This document shows positions 16,450-26,331 of a DNA stretch of 64,000 nucleotides, piece by piece. A program made the position numbers and the translations under genes. This DNA comes from Paludicola sp. MB14-C6 (GTDB taxonomy: Bacteria; Bacillota; Clostridia; Oscillospirales; Ruminococcaceae): assembly GCF_030908625.1 (NCBI RefSeq), contig NZ_CP133133.1:2480001-2544000 (forward strand), given 5' to 3'. The notes below the pieces were generated by a model that saw only the letters and a list, made by a program, of their open reading frames with translations, was not told where the DNA came from and searched no databases. Each line of letters starts with the position of its first letter. The stretch's first letter is position 1.

Positions 16450-19353
16450 CTAAAAATGAATAGGGTTAGAAATGTTTTGATGCTTCTGATGAAGACGTTT
16501 CTTAGTAAAACGCTTCCCCATTTTTAAAGTTGTGTTTCGTTCATTTTGTTGTGAATACATGTTGTTATTCATAGCTGAATCAGAAAACACCTTACATAAC
16601 CCATAAAGCATTGATTTAACTGCAAATTGCAAAATTTGTTGCTGTTTGGCTTGTAGTCTCTTTTGCTTACGTTGCAGCCTTAAGTAGTTACTATTTGCAT
16701 AGTGCTCTGAAATAATTTGATTTCTTTCAAAGTTCTCTGCATATTTTAGTAAAATGTTATGGCTGCTTTTTGTATCATAAGTAGCAGGACTAAAAAAGCG
16801 ATCATCAAAATCTTTCATGATGCTATCAATATTTTCTTCACCATAATATAATTTTGATTGAACAACTTCATTATACTCTGCTTTTGTTTGATTGTAAAGT
16901 GCTTTTAAATAAGAGTTATTAGCCATTACCTCCAATATAATATCCTTTATTTCATGCTTTGCTTCATTGTTTAAATCCGAATATCTAAAATGAAAATCTT
17001 TAGAAATTTCAGACTGCTTTAATGCATCATTATCTTTACTTTCTTCAAGTTTCTTTTGATCTTTCAGTTTGATAATTATTTTATGAAGATTATATAGCTT
17101 CTTTTGGATATTAATTGAGTAAAAAGGTGAAGTATAATCAAATACTTTATTCAAAGACTTGTATAATTCTTTGTTAAACGCTTTATAGGAATTGCAATGA
17201 TCCAATCTTTCATTAAACTTATAACTACCTGAGTTCTCTGAAAATCGTTCAATTAAGAAATGTAGTTTTTGATATCCATACTTACCAGGTAGAAAAAACA
17301 GTCTATCAAGCTCTTCTAAATATTTTTTTTCGTACTGTGCCACGTCATAACAATGTTCCTGAAGTACTGACTTGTTTTCACGCTTTAAACATTCATATTC
17401 TAGTGCAAAGCGCCCATCCGTATTAACAAGAAAGTGCAGCAATTCAGATTGAAGAGATTGCAGCTTAGAAACATCAATTTTATCGGCTTCAAGTAGTTTT
17501 TCAATTTTGTAGATTTTCTCTTGAAGAAGTGTGCTGTTTTCTCCTGGAGCCTTATAACATTTATTGAGTGATTCGAAAAGCTGTTTTGATACATCTTTGT
17601 TACACTCATTAAGATTGCGCCACTCAGAAAATTTAACATCATCGTTACAAGAAAAAAATATTACACTGGAAGCAATTGAGCTTGATTTGTATTGATCTTC
17701 ACTAAATAGATATTCTTTAAAACCTTCAAGCAACTGTTCGGAATTATCATATTGTTCAAATAACTCTTTGTGACCTTGGATGAGCTTGTCATATGATTGT
17801 TTCAAAACATCATCTTTTTCCAACAGTTCTTTTACAATTTGCAAAACATCATGTCTTGAATGAGCTGAAAGCTTATCAAATGTTTGAAATTCAAAAGCTT
17901 TAAGCTGCGTATTAATATCTGAAATTTTACGTTGCCATGTAAATGAAAAATCTTTGTTTGGATCACTGTATATACAACGTAAACTTTTTTGAAGTTGCTT
18001 TTTAAAGCTCTCTAATAAAGGATTGTCCTTATTATCCAATTCTTTAAAGTTATTATCCCCAGTATATTTTTCAGCAGCTTTTTCTAAATTGGTATTTTTT
18101 CCTTCAGCTTCAAATTTACCTTGCTTTTGTTTTTCTTTAGTAGGGCTTTTCTCAGCTTTCTTTTCAATCACCTGGCTATATTGGAGAGCACTTTTTATAA
18201 TGATGTTCTGCATAACTTTACTATCTGCTTTACCTGGATTAAAAAGTTTTTCAGAAACTGCATCAAGCTTTTTATTGATTTTATCTTCATCATCAATATA
18301 TTGTTCTATTAATGTTCGATAAGTCTTCATGTACTCTGCATATGTTTGATTTAAAAACTTATCATTTTGAATGGCATATTGTAGTATGTCATTTACATGC
18401 TGCTTAATCGGTTGAGGTAGATATCCATAATACTTATTACCTTTGACCTTATCCAATTCAAAAGATAAATCATGAAGCTTAGTTAGCAGTTCACTTGGAG
18501 GAATGTACATACGGTTAGTAATCTGCCTAGTGATTTCTTTCAGCTTTTTCTCAAGAACGTTTTCCTGATCGTTTTTAATTTCTTTTAAATAGCTTACATC
18601 ATCTTTGAAAATTTCATTAAAAAATATGCTTTTCATTTTTTCGGTGCTTTTGATTAAACCTTCTTTTCCACCTGTTATGAAAGCTTCTCGGTTATTACGG
18701 CTGTACACAAAAAGATGAATATGAGGATGATCGTCTTTGTTGTGAAATGCACAGTTTAAAACAAGATTTTCTAAGCTAATGTTATATGCCTTTGCAATTG
18801 CTGGAGCTTTTGCTCTAATTAAATTCTCCCAGGCATTACGATTATCATAACCAGTACGCTCTGCATCCGTGCGAGTCAATGATATAATATGAGACCACTT
18901 AATATTCTTTTCGTACTGTTCCGCAAGTTTTTTCGCCGTTGAAATATCAACTGATCCATTCATGTCAAACAAGCCATGTCCCACACCCTCAATTTTCTCA
19001 ACGGAAGGACGATGAGCGATATAGTCAATGTATTTCATAGTGTTCATGTTTTCTTTTTGTACTGTACCACTCGTGTCGATCAGGTCGGGAGTAGTGTATT
19101 CAAGTTGTTTGGCATTGGTAAACATTTGGTATCGTTCCGGCTCCATAGAAACAACTTTGCCATCTTTAAAAGTAACGTTGATTTTTTCAATAGTACTATC
19201 CAGCTTAATGATTTCATCAGAAGCAGTGTCAATCGTTTCACCACTTTTTAATGTGATACTTTGTGCTTCTATTTTTTCGCCGGCATACTCCAGGTAATTT
19301 AAAAAGTGATTGCTGCTTTTTATGTAACAAGTATTTACTATAACTTTTGGCAT
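16450..19353 (-). CDS. MobP-type (MobP3/MobL-like) relaxase
   Basis: The N-terminal 260 residues carry the relaxase: a KYIDYIAHRPSVEKIEGVGH motif near 107-126 and the three-His metal motif in HPHIHLFV near residue 218. These fit the MobP3 group typical of Clostridia elements. The catalytic Tyr cannot be pinned down safely. The remaining 700 residues are long, charged and largely coiled coil, ending in a basic tail. The enzyme nicks at oriT and pilots the strand into the recipient. It lies four bases after the ribbon-helix-helix gene and beside the likely oriT. Confidence 0.85.
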   Translation of the reverse strand: MPKVIVNTCYIKSSNHFLNYLEYAGEKIEAQSITLKSGETIDTASDEIIKLDSTIEKINVTFKDGKVVSMEPERYQMFTNAKQLEYTTPDLIDTSGTVQKENMNTMKYIDYIAHRPSVEKIEGVGHGLFDMNGSVDISTAKKLAEQYEKNIKWSHIISLTRTDAERTGYDNRNAWENLIRAKAPAIAKAYNISLENLVLNCAFHNKDDHPHIHLFVYSRNNREAFITGGKEGLIKSTEKMKSIFFNEIFKDDVSYLKEIKNDQENVLEKKLKEITRQITNRMYIPPSELLTKLHDLSFELDKVKGNKYYGYLPQPIKQHVNDILQYAIQNDKFLNQTYAEYMKTYRTLIEQYIDDEDKINKKLDAVSEKLFNPGKADSKVMQNIIIKSALQYSQVIEKKAEKSPTKEKQKQGKFEAEGKNTNLEKAAEKYTGDNNFKELDNKDNPLLESFKKQLQKSLRCIYSDPNKDFSFTWQRKISDINTQLKAFEFQTFDKLSAHSRHDVLQIVKELLEKDDVLKQSYDKLIQGHKELFEQYDNSEQLLEGFKEYLFSEDQYKSSSIASSVIFFSCNDDVKFSEWRNLNECNKDVSKQLFESLNKCYKAPGENSTLLQEKIYKIEKLLEADKIDVSKLQSLQSELLHFLVNTDGRFALEYECLKRENKSVLQEHCYDVAQYEKKYLEELDRLFFLPGKYGYQKLHFLIERFSENSGSYKFNERLDHCNSYKAFNKELYKSLNKVFDYTSPFYSINIQKKLYNLHKIIIKLKDQKKLEESKDNDALKQSEISKDFHFRYSDLNNEAKHEIKDIILEVMANNSYLKALYNQTKAEYNEVVQSKLYYGEENIDSIMKDFDDRFFSPATYDTKSSHNILLKYAENFERNQIISEHYANSNYLRLQRKQKRLQAKQQQILQFAVKSMLYGLCKVFSDSAMNNNMYSQQNERNTTLKMGKRFTKKRLHQKHQNISNPIHF

Positions 19354-19357
19354 GTAA

Positions 19358-19747
19358 TCACTCCACTATCTCATTTAACTTTAACACACGATTGTTTGCT
19401 TTTAAAAAGTCAATAGCGTTCAATCGCATTTGCTGAAGTTGAAGAGGGTTAACATCAAGTTCACTTGCTAAGACTTGATTTTGAATATTACTCTGTATTG
19501 CAACCTCACTTAAGACCTGGTTCGTTTTATTATTAATATTCTGCAATTTCGTTTCAATAACGGCTTGTAGGATGTTAATAATTTCATCATTTATGAACGT
19601 TGACTTTACTTGCATATAGTAAAAATCACGATAATATTTTAATGCTTTTTCAATGACTGAATTTTCTGTTTGGTTATTATCTTTTGCAATATTGATGATG
19701 TCGTGTATTAAATCTTCATCAATACGGATTGTTTTTCGTATATCCAT
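19358..19747 (-). CDS. Ribbon-helix-helix relaxosome accessory protein
   Basis: The first 45 residues (MDIRKTIRIDEDLIHDI, then NQTENSVIEKALKYY) form a ribbon-helix-helix DNA-binding domain. The rest is a helical tail with likely coiled coil. MobC-like proteins of this type bind oriT and help the relaxase, and often repress their own operon. It is the gene next to the TGACGTCA-rich region, whose palindromic sites are of the size such dimers bind. Confidence 0.75.
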   Translation of the reverse strand: MDIRKTIRIDEDLIHDIINIAKDNNQTENSVIEKALKYYRDFYYMQVKSTFINDEIINILQAVIETKLQNINNKTNQVLSEVAIQSNIQNQVLASELDVNPLQLQQMRLNAIDFLKANNRVLKLNEIVE

Positions 19748-20044
19748 TTTTTCCTCCTTCTTGCGGATTTACTCTTTTTTTGAGTGATAGTATGCACGTA
19801 ATACTAAGTATGCAGGATAAAGCATGACGTCACAAGTGACGTCACTGCACTACATCAACCAGCAAAGCTGGCTGATTTTATATGACGTCATAATTGACGT
19901 CACAGAATAATAACAATATCTTATTATTATTTTGGATTTAGCGACAAATGCAGTGATTTCGCCATCTTGCACGTTTTTAATACTATGATTATTTGACGTC
20001 ACAGCATATTATAAACGCCGAAAAACTAAGGATTTTAGCTGACG
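19748..20044. other. Candidate oriT / operator region with six TGACGTCA sites
   Basis: This gene-free stretch holds perfect TGACGTCA octamers at 19825, 19837, 19883, 19895 and 19994, and a sixth at 20040 that runs into the stop codon of the M23 gene. The first four come in two pairs with 12-bp spacing. Between them is a CCAGC-AAA-GCTGG hairpin (19859-19871), and after them AATAATAA/TTATTATT (19906-19928). Position beside the relaxase and its accessory gene, iterated palindromes and small hairpins are what an oriT shows. No nic site can be assigned. Confidence 0.6.
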
Positions 20045-20995
20045 TCACTTTGAAATAATTTTTAATGGGTTCATGGTACTATTAGAATTTGAATTTTTCC
20101 ATATTTCAAAGTGTAAATGATGACCTGTTGTATTGCCTGGGTTCGGATCATAACGCTGATCGCCACCCTCAAATCCAATGACTTGTCCTTTCTTTATAAC
20201 CTCTCCGGGCTGAACAATGATAGAAGATAAATGAGCCGATAAAGAATAAAACATGCCATCTCTTGTATCATGTTTAATAATAACATAATTGCCCCAACTG
20301 CTTTTATTATAGTTTACTTTGTAAACCTCTCCATCTGCTATGCTGATAACTTTATCGTGCCACTTCGCACCAATATCAATACCACGATGAAATTCTGAAG
20401 TTAAGCCAAAAACAGGATCGACTCTATAACCATATGGAGAAGTGATGTTACCTTTAACAGGCATAGGATAATTTCCAAGCAGAGGAACATCATCACTTAA
20501 AGTAGGAATTGTTAACAAAAAGCTTGCATCGCTTTCTGAAAGACTAAAAGGTGGTTTGCTTACCATCGTAGTAATGTCAGTTAAACTTTTAAAAAAAGTT
20601 ATCTTTTCTTCTATGGGTTCACCATCAACCTCAGTCTTGATTACTTCTGTTTTTAAGTAATAAGATGCAATCTTCTTTTTAATCGCTTCCACATCTTCTG
20701 AAAGTGAATCTGTTGATGCTAAATCAATGTATTGTAAATATGATATATCTAAATCATTAGGTATATCATATTCCTGTTTAATAGCTTCTTTAGCTTGATA
20801 ATATTTATTCTCTAATAGATTATTGTCCTTTGGAAAGAACGTCTCAAAAAGAGCAGCTACAATAATTACAATTAAAAAGATTAACAGGAGTACAATCATA
20901 ATAATTATTAAAACTATTTTTAGTACAAAATTACGTTTCTTTTTATCAGTAACAACTTGAACAGCAACCGTTGCAATAGCAGCAGTAGCAGACAC
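20045..20995 (-). CDS. Membrane-anchored M23 peptidase, T4SS hydrolase
   Basis: A single strong membrane helix (residues 24-50) anchors the protein. The C-terminal half is an M23/LytM domain with the zinc motif HRGID (HxxxD) and HHLHFE (HxH). It would cut peptidoglycan at the conjugation channel, like VirB1-type hydrolases of Gram-positive systems. Its start overlaps the VirB4 stop codon. The last codons fall in a TGACGTCA site. Confidence 0.88.
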   Translation of the reverse strand: MSATAAIATVAVQVVTDKKKRNFVLKIVLIIIMIVLLLIFLIVIIVAALFETFFPKDNNLLENKYYQAKEAIKQEYDIPNDLDISYLQYIDLASTDSLSEDVEAIKKKIASYYLKTEVIKTEVDGEPIEEKITFFKSLTDITTMVSKPPFSLSESDASFLLTIPTLSDDVPLLGNYPMPVKGNITSPYGYRVDPVFGLTSEFHRGIDIGAKWHDKVISIADGEVYKVNYNKSSWGNYVIIKHDTRDGMFYSLSAHLSSIIVQPGEVIKKGQVIGFEGGDQRYDPNPGNTTGHHLHFEIWKNSNSNSTMNPLKIISK

Positions 20996-23355
20996 TATCT
21001 GCCACCACCTTTAGCAAATAGTTTCTTCTCATATGGAAGTTCTCCAACTTTCATATAATAGCTTTGAGCTCCAGCTTTTAATAAACAGTGCTTTTGTTTT
21101 GGCTGTTCAATACGGCTCATTTCACCATCAGTTAATTTCAATAGTTTTTGTACTTGTGCTTGCTCTAGAGTATCAGGATAGAAAATAAATTTAAAACTTG
21201 TATTGTTGAATATTGGAGCAGATAAATGATAGATTTCTTCATCCAAAAAGTCATTGATGTTTTGCGTTGCAGTTCCAATAATTGCTTCGTACTTTCTAGC
21301 TCGTTTCGTAAAGTTTTTTAGGTAACTTGCTATTGTGTAGTTTTTTCTATTCATCAATAAGGATAGTTCATCAAATGACATACAAATTTGCGATTCTCTT
21401 AATGATGTTCTACTCCACATGTAGGTCATGATATTAAAAAGTACGGCTTGCATACGGTCTTCAGATCCATCTAGTAAGTCATGAATATCAAAGCAAATGT
21501 TTTTACTGTGTGGAATATTTGTTTCTCCATTAAAGATAAATCCTAAGCTGCCATCATAAGCATCTTTGATAATAAGTAGTAGCTCTTTAAATGTATCTTT
21601 TGGTATCATTTTGTGTGGCTGTACATCGTAATTATCTAATGATTGTTCAATGTACTTATATAAATTGGTGAAGGTAGGATAATCACTGTTCTTTAAATTA
21701 GAAAAGCTTGTATTCTCATCAATATCCATATGGTTGTATAATTCTTGTACAATAATCAGCAACGCTTTAATTTGCATTTTACTAGCTTCAGGAAACAATA
21801 CAGAAAAGAAATCAGATAACCAGCTTAAGTGTTGAAAGAACATTTTAGCATGTGCGAAAGCCTCAACAGGAAATTCCTTTTCGTCATATTCCTCTTCTTC
21901 AAGTCGTAATCGGCGCACCTCAAATGGGTTAATTTTGATGCGTCCATCCGCACAGTCAATTACAGATGCACCGAGAGAATGCATCCATCCATATTCACCT
22001 TCAGGATCCACGACAAAGCAGCTAACCCCTTTAAACATTTGTTGTGATATAATTTTTTTCATTAACCAGCTTTTGCCTTGACCTGATACACCAACAAGAG
22101 TAAAGTTTCCATTTGTGATATCGTCAGTACGATTAAAGAAATCTACAAACATCATACCACCGTCAATCGTTTCACCTAATATCATCCCATGTGAATCATT
22201 GCGACTGGAATGAGAGAACGGATGCAGACTAGCAACGGTATCCGTAGGCATATTGTTTGCACTAATTTTAAACTTATCGTCCCCTAAAGGAGATACACTT
22301 AAGAAGCCTTCCTTTTGTTCATATGTAAGTTCTTCAAAGGTAATGTGTTGAGCTCCTAGGGTTGTTTTAACGGATGAAAAAACTTCTTTTAATTCATTTT
22401 CGTTGCAGCCATACATTTCTATAAAAATATTAACATAGTAAGCTTTTGAATTTTTCTCTTGTGAGGTTCTATAGAATTTTGCCATGCTAGATTGGTTCAT
22501 ATCTGACTTGATTAACTCAGTAACCTTTTTACGTGCAAGGGGATTGGAACGTTCGTTGTTCACTTGCCTGTCTATTGCTGCTGCTATGCCGGCAGTCATA
22601 GGAGACAAATGCATAGAAAATGTGGTATTCTTTATTTTAGATAACTCAGATAAATAGCAGCATACTGTCAGTTGACTAGGAAAGTTTTTAACTAAAATAG
22701 TTTTTCTGATAAAACCATTTTGCTCACAATAACGAGACGTAAAATTCATGTTTTGTGGCATTAACCTAGTTGTAAGCTTATCTGAAATATAGGTTTTGGT
22801 ATTTACGTTCTTTTTACTACTATCCTCACATTCTTTTGTACAATTTTCTTCAAATGTGTAGATATCAAAACTATCAAATTCACGTAAAATAAAGTTTCGC
22901 ATAACTGTAACAAGCTCTTTTTTCTGTACAGGATAATATTTAATAAGCTGATTTTCCAGAGCAGTTTCAAGCTGCTTTCTTTTTTCAGGTGAACTAGGCT
23001 TTATAACAAGATAATAGGCTCTTTGAATACTAGAACTTTGTGATACTTCTACACTAGATATTTTATCAACAATAGCATCACGGTAAATAGCGTATTGATT
23101 GTCTAATGATTGATAAAATTCTTTATTGGCATCAAGATTTTCTGTTTTATCAATACCGATAATTTGCATTGAAATATCTAATGTGTCAAGTAGACCTTGC
23201 ATCTTCTTAATTTCCTGCTTCTTCTCTTTATCAGTCATTATGGATAAGTTAGGTGGTAAAATTCGATAAAAAAACTTTTCTTCACCATTTGATAGAATTG
23301 AATTATCTTCAATTTTAAAGTTTAATAGGTTAGTTGCTTTCATTTTCTTTTTCAC
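20995..23355 (-). CDS. virB4: VirB4-like conjugation ATPase
   Basis: This 786-residue protein has Walker A LVGVSGQGKSWLM near residue 420, the VDPEGEYG motif just after it, Walker B ICMSFDELSLLM near 653 and a final GTATQNINDFL motif. All are hallmarks of VirB4/TraE ATPases that energise the T4SS. It overlaps the PrgI-like gene by 26 bases upstream and the M23 gene downstream, the usual Gram-positive T4SS gene order. Confidence 0.93.
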   Translation of the reverse strand: MKKKMKATNLLNFKIEDNSILSNGEEKFFYRILPPNLSIMTDKEKKQEIKKMQGLLDTLDISMQIIGIDKTENLDANKEFYQSLDNQYAIYRDAIVDKISSVEVSQSSSIQRAYYLVIKPSSPEKRKQLETALENQLIKYYPVQKKELVTVMRNFILREFDSFDIYTFEENCTKECEDSSKKNVNTKTYISDKLTTRLMPQNMNFTSRYCEQNGFIRKTILVKNFPSQLTVCCYLSELSKIKNTTFSMHLSPMTAGIAAAIDRQVNNERSNPLARKKVTELIKSDMNQSSMAKFYRTSQEKNSKAYYVNIFIEMYGCNENELKEVFSSVKTTLGAQHITFEELTYEQKEGFLSVSPLGDDKFKISANNMPTDTVASLHPFSHSSRNDSHGMILGETIDGGMMFVDFFNRTDDITNGNFTLVGVSGQGKSWLMKKIISQQMFKGVSCFVVDPEGEYGWMHSLGASVIDCADGRIKINPFEVRRLRLEEEEYDEKEFPVEAFAHAKMFFQHLSWLSDFFSVLFPEASKMQIKALLIIVQELYNHMDIDENTSFSNLKNSDYPTFTNLYKYIEQSLDNYDVQPHKMIPKDTFKELLLIIKDAYDGSLGFIFNGETNIPHSKNICFDIHDLLDGSEDRMQAVLFNIMTYMWSRTSLRESQICMSFDELSLLMNRKNYTIASYLKNFTKRARKYEAIIGTATQNINDFLDEEIYHLSAPIFNNTSFKFIFYPDTLEQAQVQKLLKLTDGEMSRIEQPKQKHCLLKAGAQSYYMKVGELPYEKKLFAKGGGR

Positions 23356-23617
23356 ACTCCCTTAATGAAAAATGTTGTGGCTTACCATAATATTTATGTA
23401 ATAAGATGATGGTATCAATTGCATTTTTTTGATTGGTTGGTGTTCTCCAACATACAGCCGTTACAATTGCTGAGATAGGCAATAGCCACAATAAATGCAG
23501 TAAAATCGCCATTATAGCTGAACATACGGAAAAGATAAGTTCGAAAAATGTAAATCCATATATCAGATATTTTTTATTCAGTCTAGGAGGTATGATATAT
23601 TCTTTTTGTTCATCCAT
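23330..23617 (-). CDS. PrgI-family (VirB3-like) membrane protein
   Basis: This 95-residue protein opens with a short polar segment containing IPPRLNKKY, then two close membrane helices (residues 20-55) and a polar tail. Size, topology and position directly before VirB4 match PrgI-family T4SS subunits. It overlaps VirB4. Confidence 0.75.
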   Translation of the reverse strand: MDEQKEYIIPPRLNKKYLIYGFTFFELIFSVCSAIMAILLHLLWLLPISAIVTAVCWRTPTNQKNAIDTIILLHKYYGKPQHFSLRECEKENESN

Positions 23618-23627
23618 AGTGTTCTCC

Positions 23628-24458
23628 TTAATGTTTCGTTAATAGCTGTAAGCCTTGACTCGCCATTGATACCATAGTACTTCCACCTTTAATGCCTGAT
23701 GAGTAACCGTATTTGGATAGTACTTGTGAAACACCACCCATAGAAAGCCATAATCCAAAACCAAGCAAAACATCTACGATACCTTTGCTATCAGAAATAA
23801 TAATAAATCCGATGTAAAACAGGATATATTGAAAGGTATAGGTAAAGGCAATTGCAATTGTTTGTCTTAGCCAATCGCCGAGCTTTGTTGTTTCACCACG
23901 AACAATATCAGGTACATAGAAGGCTGAAGAAAAAATTTGAATTAACATGGTTCCATATCGTTTTAAAGATATAATCATGAAATAAATTAAAGCTACAGTT
24001 ACACACATAGTCAGTATCATATTGATAAATAGTGTGAGTGCTGGATTGGCTGCTGGATTTGTCGCTATATTCGAAACAACCTTGACTAGATCAGTATCTT
24101 TTTTTAGATTTAAATAAGTGGTTAATAAATTAGCAATTTGCATGATTCCAATAGAGAGATAGGAATACATGCTTACAAATAGTAACCCTTTAATGAAATT
24201 TAAAGAAACAGCAACCCAATCTATTTGTTTCATTGATCCGGCTTCTTCAGCTGCATCAAACAAAGAGAAAACAAAAGCAAGTACGAATACTACACCATTA
24301 ACCCACATTGAAAATGCTAAGAAACCTTTGATGATATAATTGTCCCAAAAGTCAAAAGTAATCTCATTGAAAAATTTCATGCATATTGTGAAAATATCGT
24401 TAATACCATTATAAATTCCCTCAAAAATAAACTCGAATATCTTAGAAATAATAGACAT
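23628..24458 (-). CDS. VirB6-like polytopic membrane protein
   Basis: This 276-residue protein has about five to six membrane helices and little else. It lies between the small subunit at 24472 and the PrgI-like protein, where Gram-positive T4SS operons carry the VirB6/TrbL-type channel protein. No specific motif is available in this poorly conserved class, so the call rests on topology and order. Confidence 0.7.
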   Translation of the reverse strand: MSIISKIFEFIFEGIYNGINDIFTICMKFFNEITFDFWDNYIIKGFLAFSMWVNGVVFVLAFVFSLFDAAEEAGSMKQIDWVAVSLNFIKGLLFVSMYSYLSIGIMQIANLLTTYLNLKKDTDLVKVVSNIATNPAANPALTLFINMILTMCVTVALIYFMIISLKRYGTMLIQIFSSAFYVPDIVRGETTKLGDWLRQTIAIAFTYTFQYILFYIGFIIISDSKGIVDVLLGFGLWLSMGGVSQVLSKYGYSSGIKGGSTMVSMASQGLQLLTKH

Positions 24459-24471
24459 TTGTATTACTCCT

Positions 24472-24783
24472 TTATACGCCTACCATACTCCACATCCAAA
24501 ATGGAGCACTGCCGATGACAATTAGCACGGCACAAGCGACAGCTATTGGAACAATTTTATCGCTAAACTCTTGTCCTTGCTTTTTCTTGGCAGCAGCGCC
24601 GGCTATTAAAAATATAAGTATAATAATAATTACTATATCAATAATAGGTAAAACAACGAAATTAACAATTGGCTTAATTTGTTCTATAAATTTTTCTTTT
24701 GCTTGTTGAAGACCACCAACCACATTAACATCAAGTGCAACAGTGTTAACTTCGTTTAGAAGTGATGTAAAGAAATTATTCAT
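24472..24783 (-). CDS. Small two-helix membrane protein of the T4SS
   Basis: This 103-residue protein has a polar N-terminus, a strong helix (IIDIVIIIILIFLIAGAAA), a short KKKQGQE loop and a second helix. The topology is like VirB2-type or DUF3852-like subunits encoded just before VirB6. Exact family not certain. Its start overlaps the primase stop. Confidence 0.6.
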   Translation of the reverse strand: MNNFFTSLLNEVNTVALDVNVVGGLQQAKEKFIEQIKPIVNFVVLPIIDIVIIIILIFLIAGAAAKKKQGQEFSDKIVPIAVACAVLIVIGSAPFWMWSMVGV

Positions 24784-25766
24784 CTGATAATACCTCTTTC
24801 TTTATTATGTATTTGTACGTTGTTTACTGGATTTTGCTGTTGTGTATTGGAACTCATTTTTTTTAGATCTTCGTTCCAATCTTTTGACACTGGAATTTTG
24901 TCTTTTACTATGCCTGTGTAGCCAATTTCATTCAGCCACTTTTTAATTTCATTGCGACATTTCATGCCGGCATCATCATTATCAGTTGCTAGATAGATTA
25001 GCTTAATATCGGCATTTTGTGGCTGCATCATGTGATATTTAAAACAATCCACGTAAGTACCGCCTAACGCAAGATAATTATATTGGTTATAGTCTCTTCC
25101 ATTTACATGAAGCAGTGTCATAAGGGATAGGTTATCTATGGCAGCTTCTGAAACGAAAAGGGACTTTGCATTGTTGTTGATGTAAAGTCCCACTTGTTTA
25201 TTAAATTCATTTGTTCCTGGCATTTCACGCTTATATGGGCTATCTGTGATTGTTGAGCGTTTAAATCCATATTTAGCAACACCGTCATAATCAAATCCTT
25301 TAAAGACGCAATTATGTTTGTCATCCTCGTATAGAAAATCACGTTTTATCATGTCGTATACAACTTGCCGAGATATTGAACGACCACTACATAGATAGCC
25401 GCAAAGTCGCTTGTATTGACCGTCGAAAGCAGTAGGGAAAGTTACATCTGCTGGCTTAGTTGCCTTTGGCGCAGCATGATACTTATTTGCTTTCGTAACT
25501 TCAAAGGTATAATCGTTTAATAGCTTTTTTAGCTCAGAATAAGCTTCATCAAGGGACAAGTTTTTAAAAGCCATAGCAAAATCAATAACAGTACCACTTT
25601 TTTGTTCTGAGTTCCAAGTGAAAACGTTTTGATCGGGACGAATCACAACACTGTCATGCTCTTTTAGCGTATATCTATTTTCACTTTGTTTTACTGGAGT
25701 TAATCCAATTCTTTCAGCATATTCAATAATAGATATGTGTTGTTTTATGGAATCTGTTAACCTCAT
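24780..25766 (-). CDS. DUF3991/toprim-domain primase-like protein
   Basis: The first 90 residues resemble the DNA-primase-associated region (IIEYAERIGLTPVK, then GTVIDFAMAF). The second half is a toprim fold: LFVSEAAIDNLSL carries the conserved Glu and IYLATDNDDAGMKC the DxD. This arrangement is the DUF3991-toprim type found in conjugative elements, thought to prime synthesis on transferred single strands or act in replication. The Cys cluster of true DnaG zinc fingers is not seen. Confidence 0.8.
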   Translation of the reverse strand: MRLTDSIKQHISIIEYAERIGLTPVKQSENRYTLKEHDSVVIRPDQNVFTWNSEQKSGTVIDFAMAFKNLSLDEAYSELKKLLNDYTFEVTKANKYHAAPKATKPADVTFPTAFDGQYKRLCGYLCSGRSISRQVVYDMIKRDFLYEDDKHNCVFKGFDYDGVAKYGFKRSTITDSPYKREMPGTNEFNKQVGLYINNNAKSLFVSEAAIDNLSLMTLLHVNGRDYNQYNYLALGGTYVDCFKYHMMQPQNADIKLIYLATDNDDAGMKCRNEIKKWLNEIGYTGIVKDKIPVSKDWNEDLKKMSSNTQQQNPVNNVQIHNKERGIIR

Positions 25767-25778
25767 TTTATGACCTCC

Positions 25779-25964
25779 TTACCATGTAAGAATATCTTTT
25801 ATTTGCTCAATTAGGGATGGTAATATCTCTAACCTAAAAGCGGCTGATAATGCTTTTAAAATTATTGCACCTAGAACAAAAACAATTGCAATACCGATTG
25901 CCCATTGAAAAAATGATGTTACACCATTTTTGTTATGTAATAACTTTGATATTTTACTAAACAC
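25779..25964 (-). CDS. Small pilin-like or DUF6133-like membrane protein
   Basis: This 61-residue protein has a basic start (MFSKISKLLHNKNG), one membrane helix (VTSFFQWAIGIAIVFVLGA) and a tail with LPSLIEQIKDIL, the pattern of small DUF6133-like proteins in Clostridia conjugative elements. NG before the hydrophobic stretch could be a prepilin-like cleavage point, though a Glu at +5 is absent. It may be a pilus subunit processed by the peptidase at 31576. Confidence 0.6.
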   Translation of the reverse strand: MFSKISKLLHNKNGVTSFFQWAIGIAIVFVLGAIILKALSAAFRLEILPSLIEQIKDILTW

Positions 25965-26008
25965 TGAATCATTCCTTTCGTATGGTATTAAGCTGTACTT
26001 ACAAAAGG

Positions 26009-26284
26009 TTAGACAGATGGTCGGGTTTCACCAGCGGTAGGAAACCAATTACTAACTGTTTTCTTCATCCAGCCCCCAATTGCTGAGTCACCAAACAGAA
26101 AGATAAGTAAAGCTAAAATGATAGCTGAAATAATGAATATAACTGCGATTTTAATTGCTGAACCAATCCATTCTTCGCCACCTTCCTCATTTTCAATGAA
26201 CTCAACTACCTTGTTTTTAGCTTCAATAGCCTTGTTTTGAATGTTTTGCTTTGCGATTTCTGCTTTAAAAATTAACTGTCTCAT
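26009..26284 (-). CDS. Small single-helix membrane protein
   Basis: An amphipathic, charged N-terminus (residues 1-45, with ENEEGGEE) precedes one membrane helix (IGSAIKIAVIFIISAIILAL) and a tail with GWMKKTVSNWF. It is similar in plan to the neighbouring 61-residue protein, and the two may be major and minor subunits. The start at 26284 follows AGAAGGA; an earlier in-frame ATG at 26302 has no better site. A 19-bp palindrome lies just upstream. Confidence 0.6.
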   Translation of the reverse strand: MRQLIFKAEIAKQNIQNKAIEAKNKVVEFIENEEGGEEWIGSAIKIAVIFIISAIILALLIFLFGDSAIGGWMKKTVSNWFPTAGETRPSV

Positions 26285-26311
26285 ATCATGTCCTTCTTTC
26301 ATTATTTAAAG

Positions 26312-26330
26312 CTGGGACATTTTGTCCCAG
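26312..26330 (+). promoter_or_regulatory. 19-bp palindrome, copy 3
   Basis: CTGGGACATTTTGTCCCAG, perfect arms, lies one base from the stop codon of the TadC-like gene and upstream of the small membrane protein. It is in the intergenic gap that separates the Tad block from the T4SS block. Confidence 0.7.
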
Positions 26331-26331
26331 C

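Noticed and set aside
18976..19297. Frames on the + strand opposite the relaxase
   Set aside because: They have no ribosome binding sites, overlap each other and mirror the relaxase codons on the other strand.
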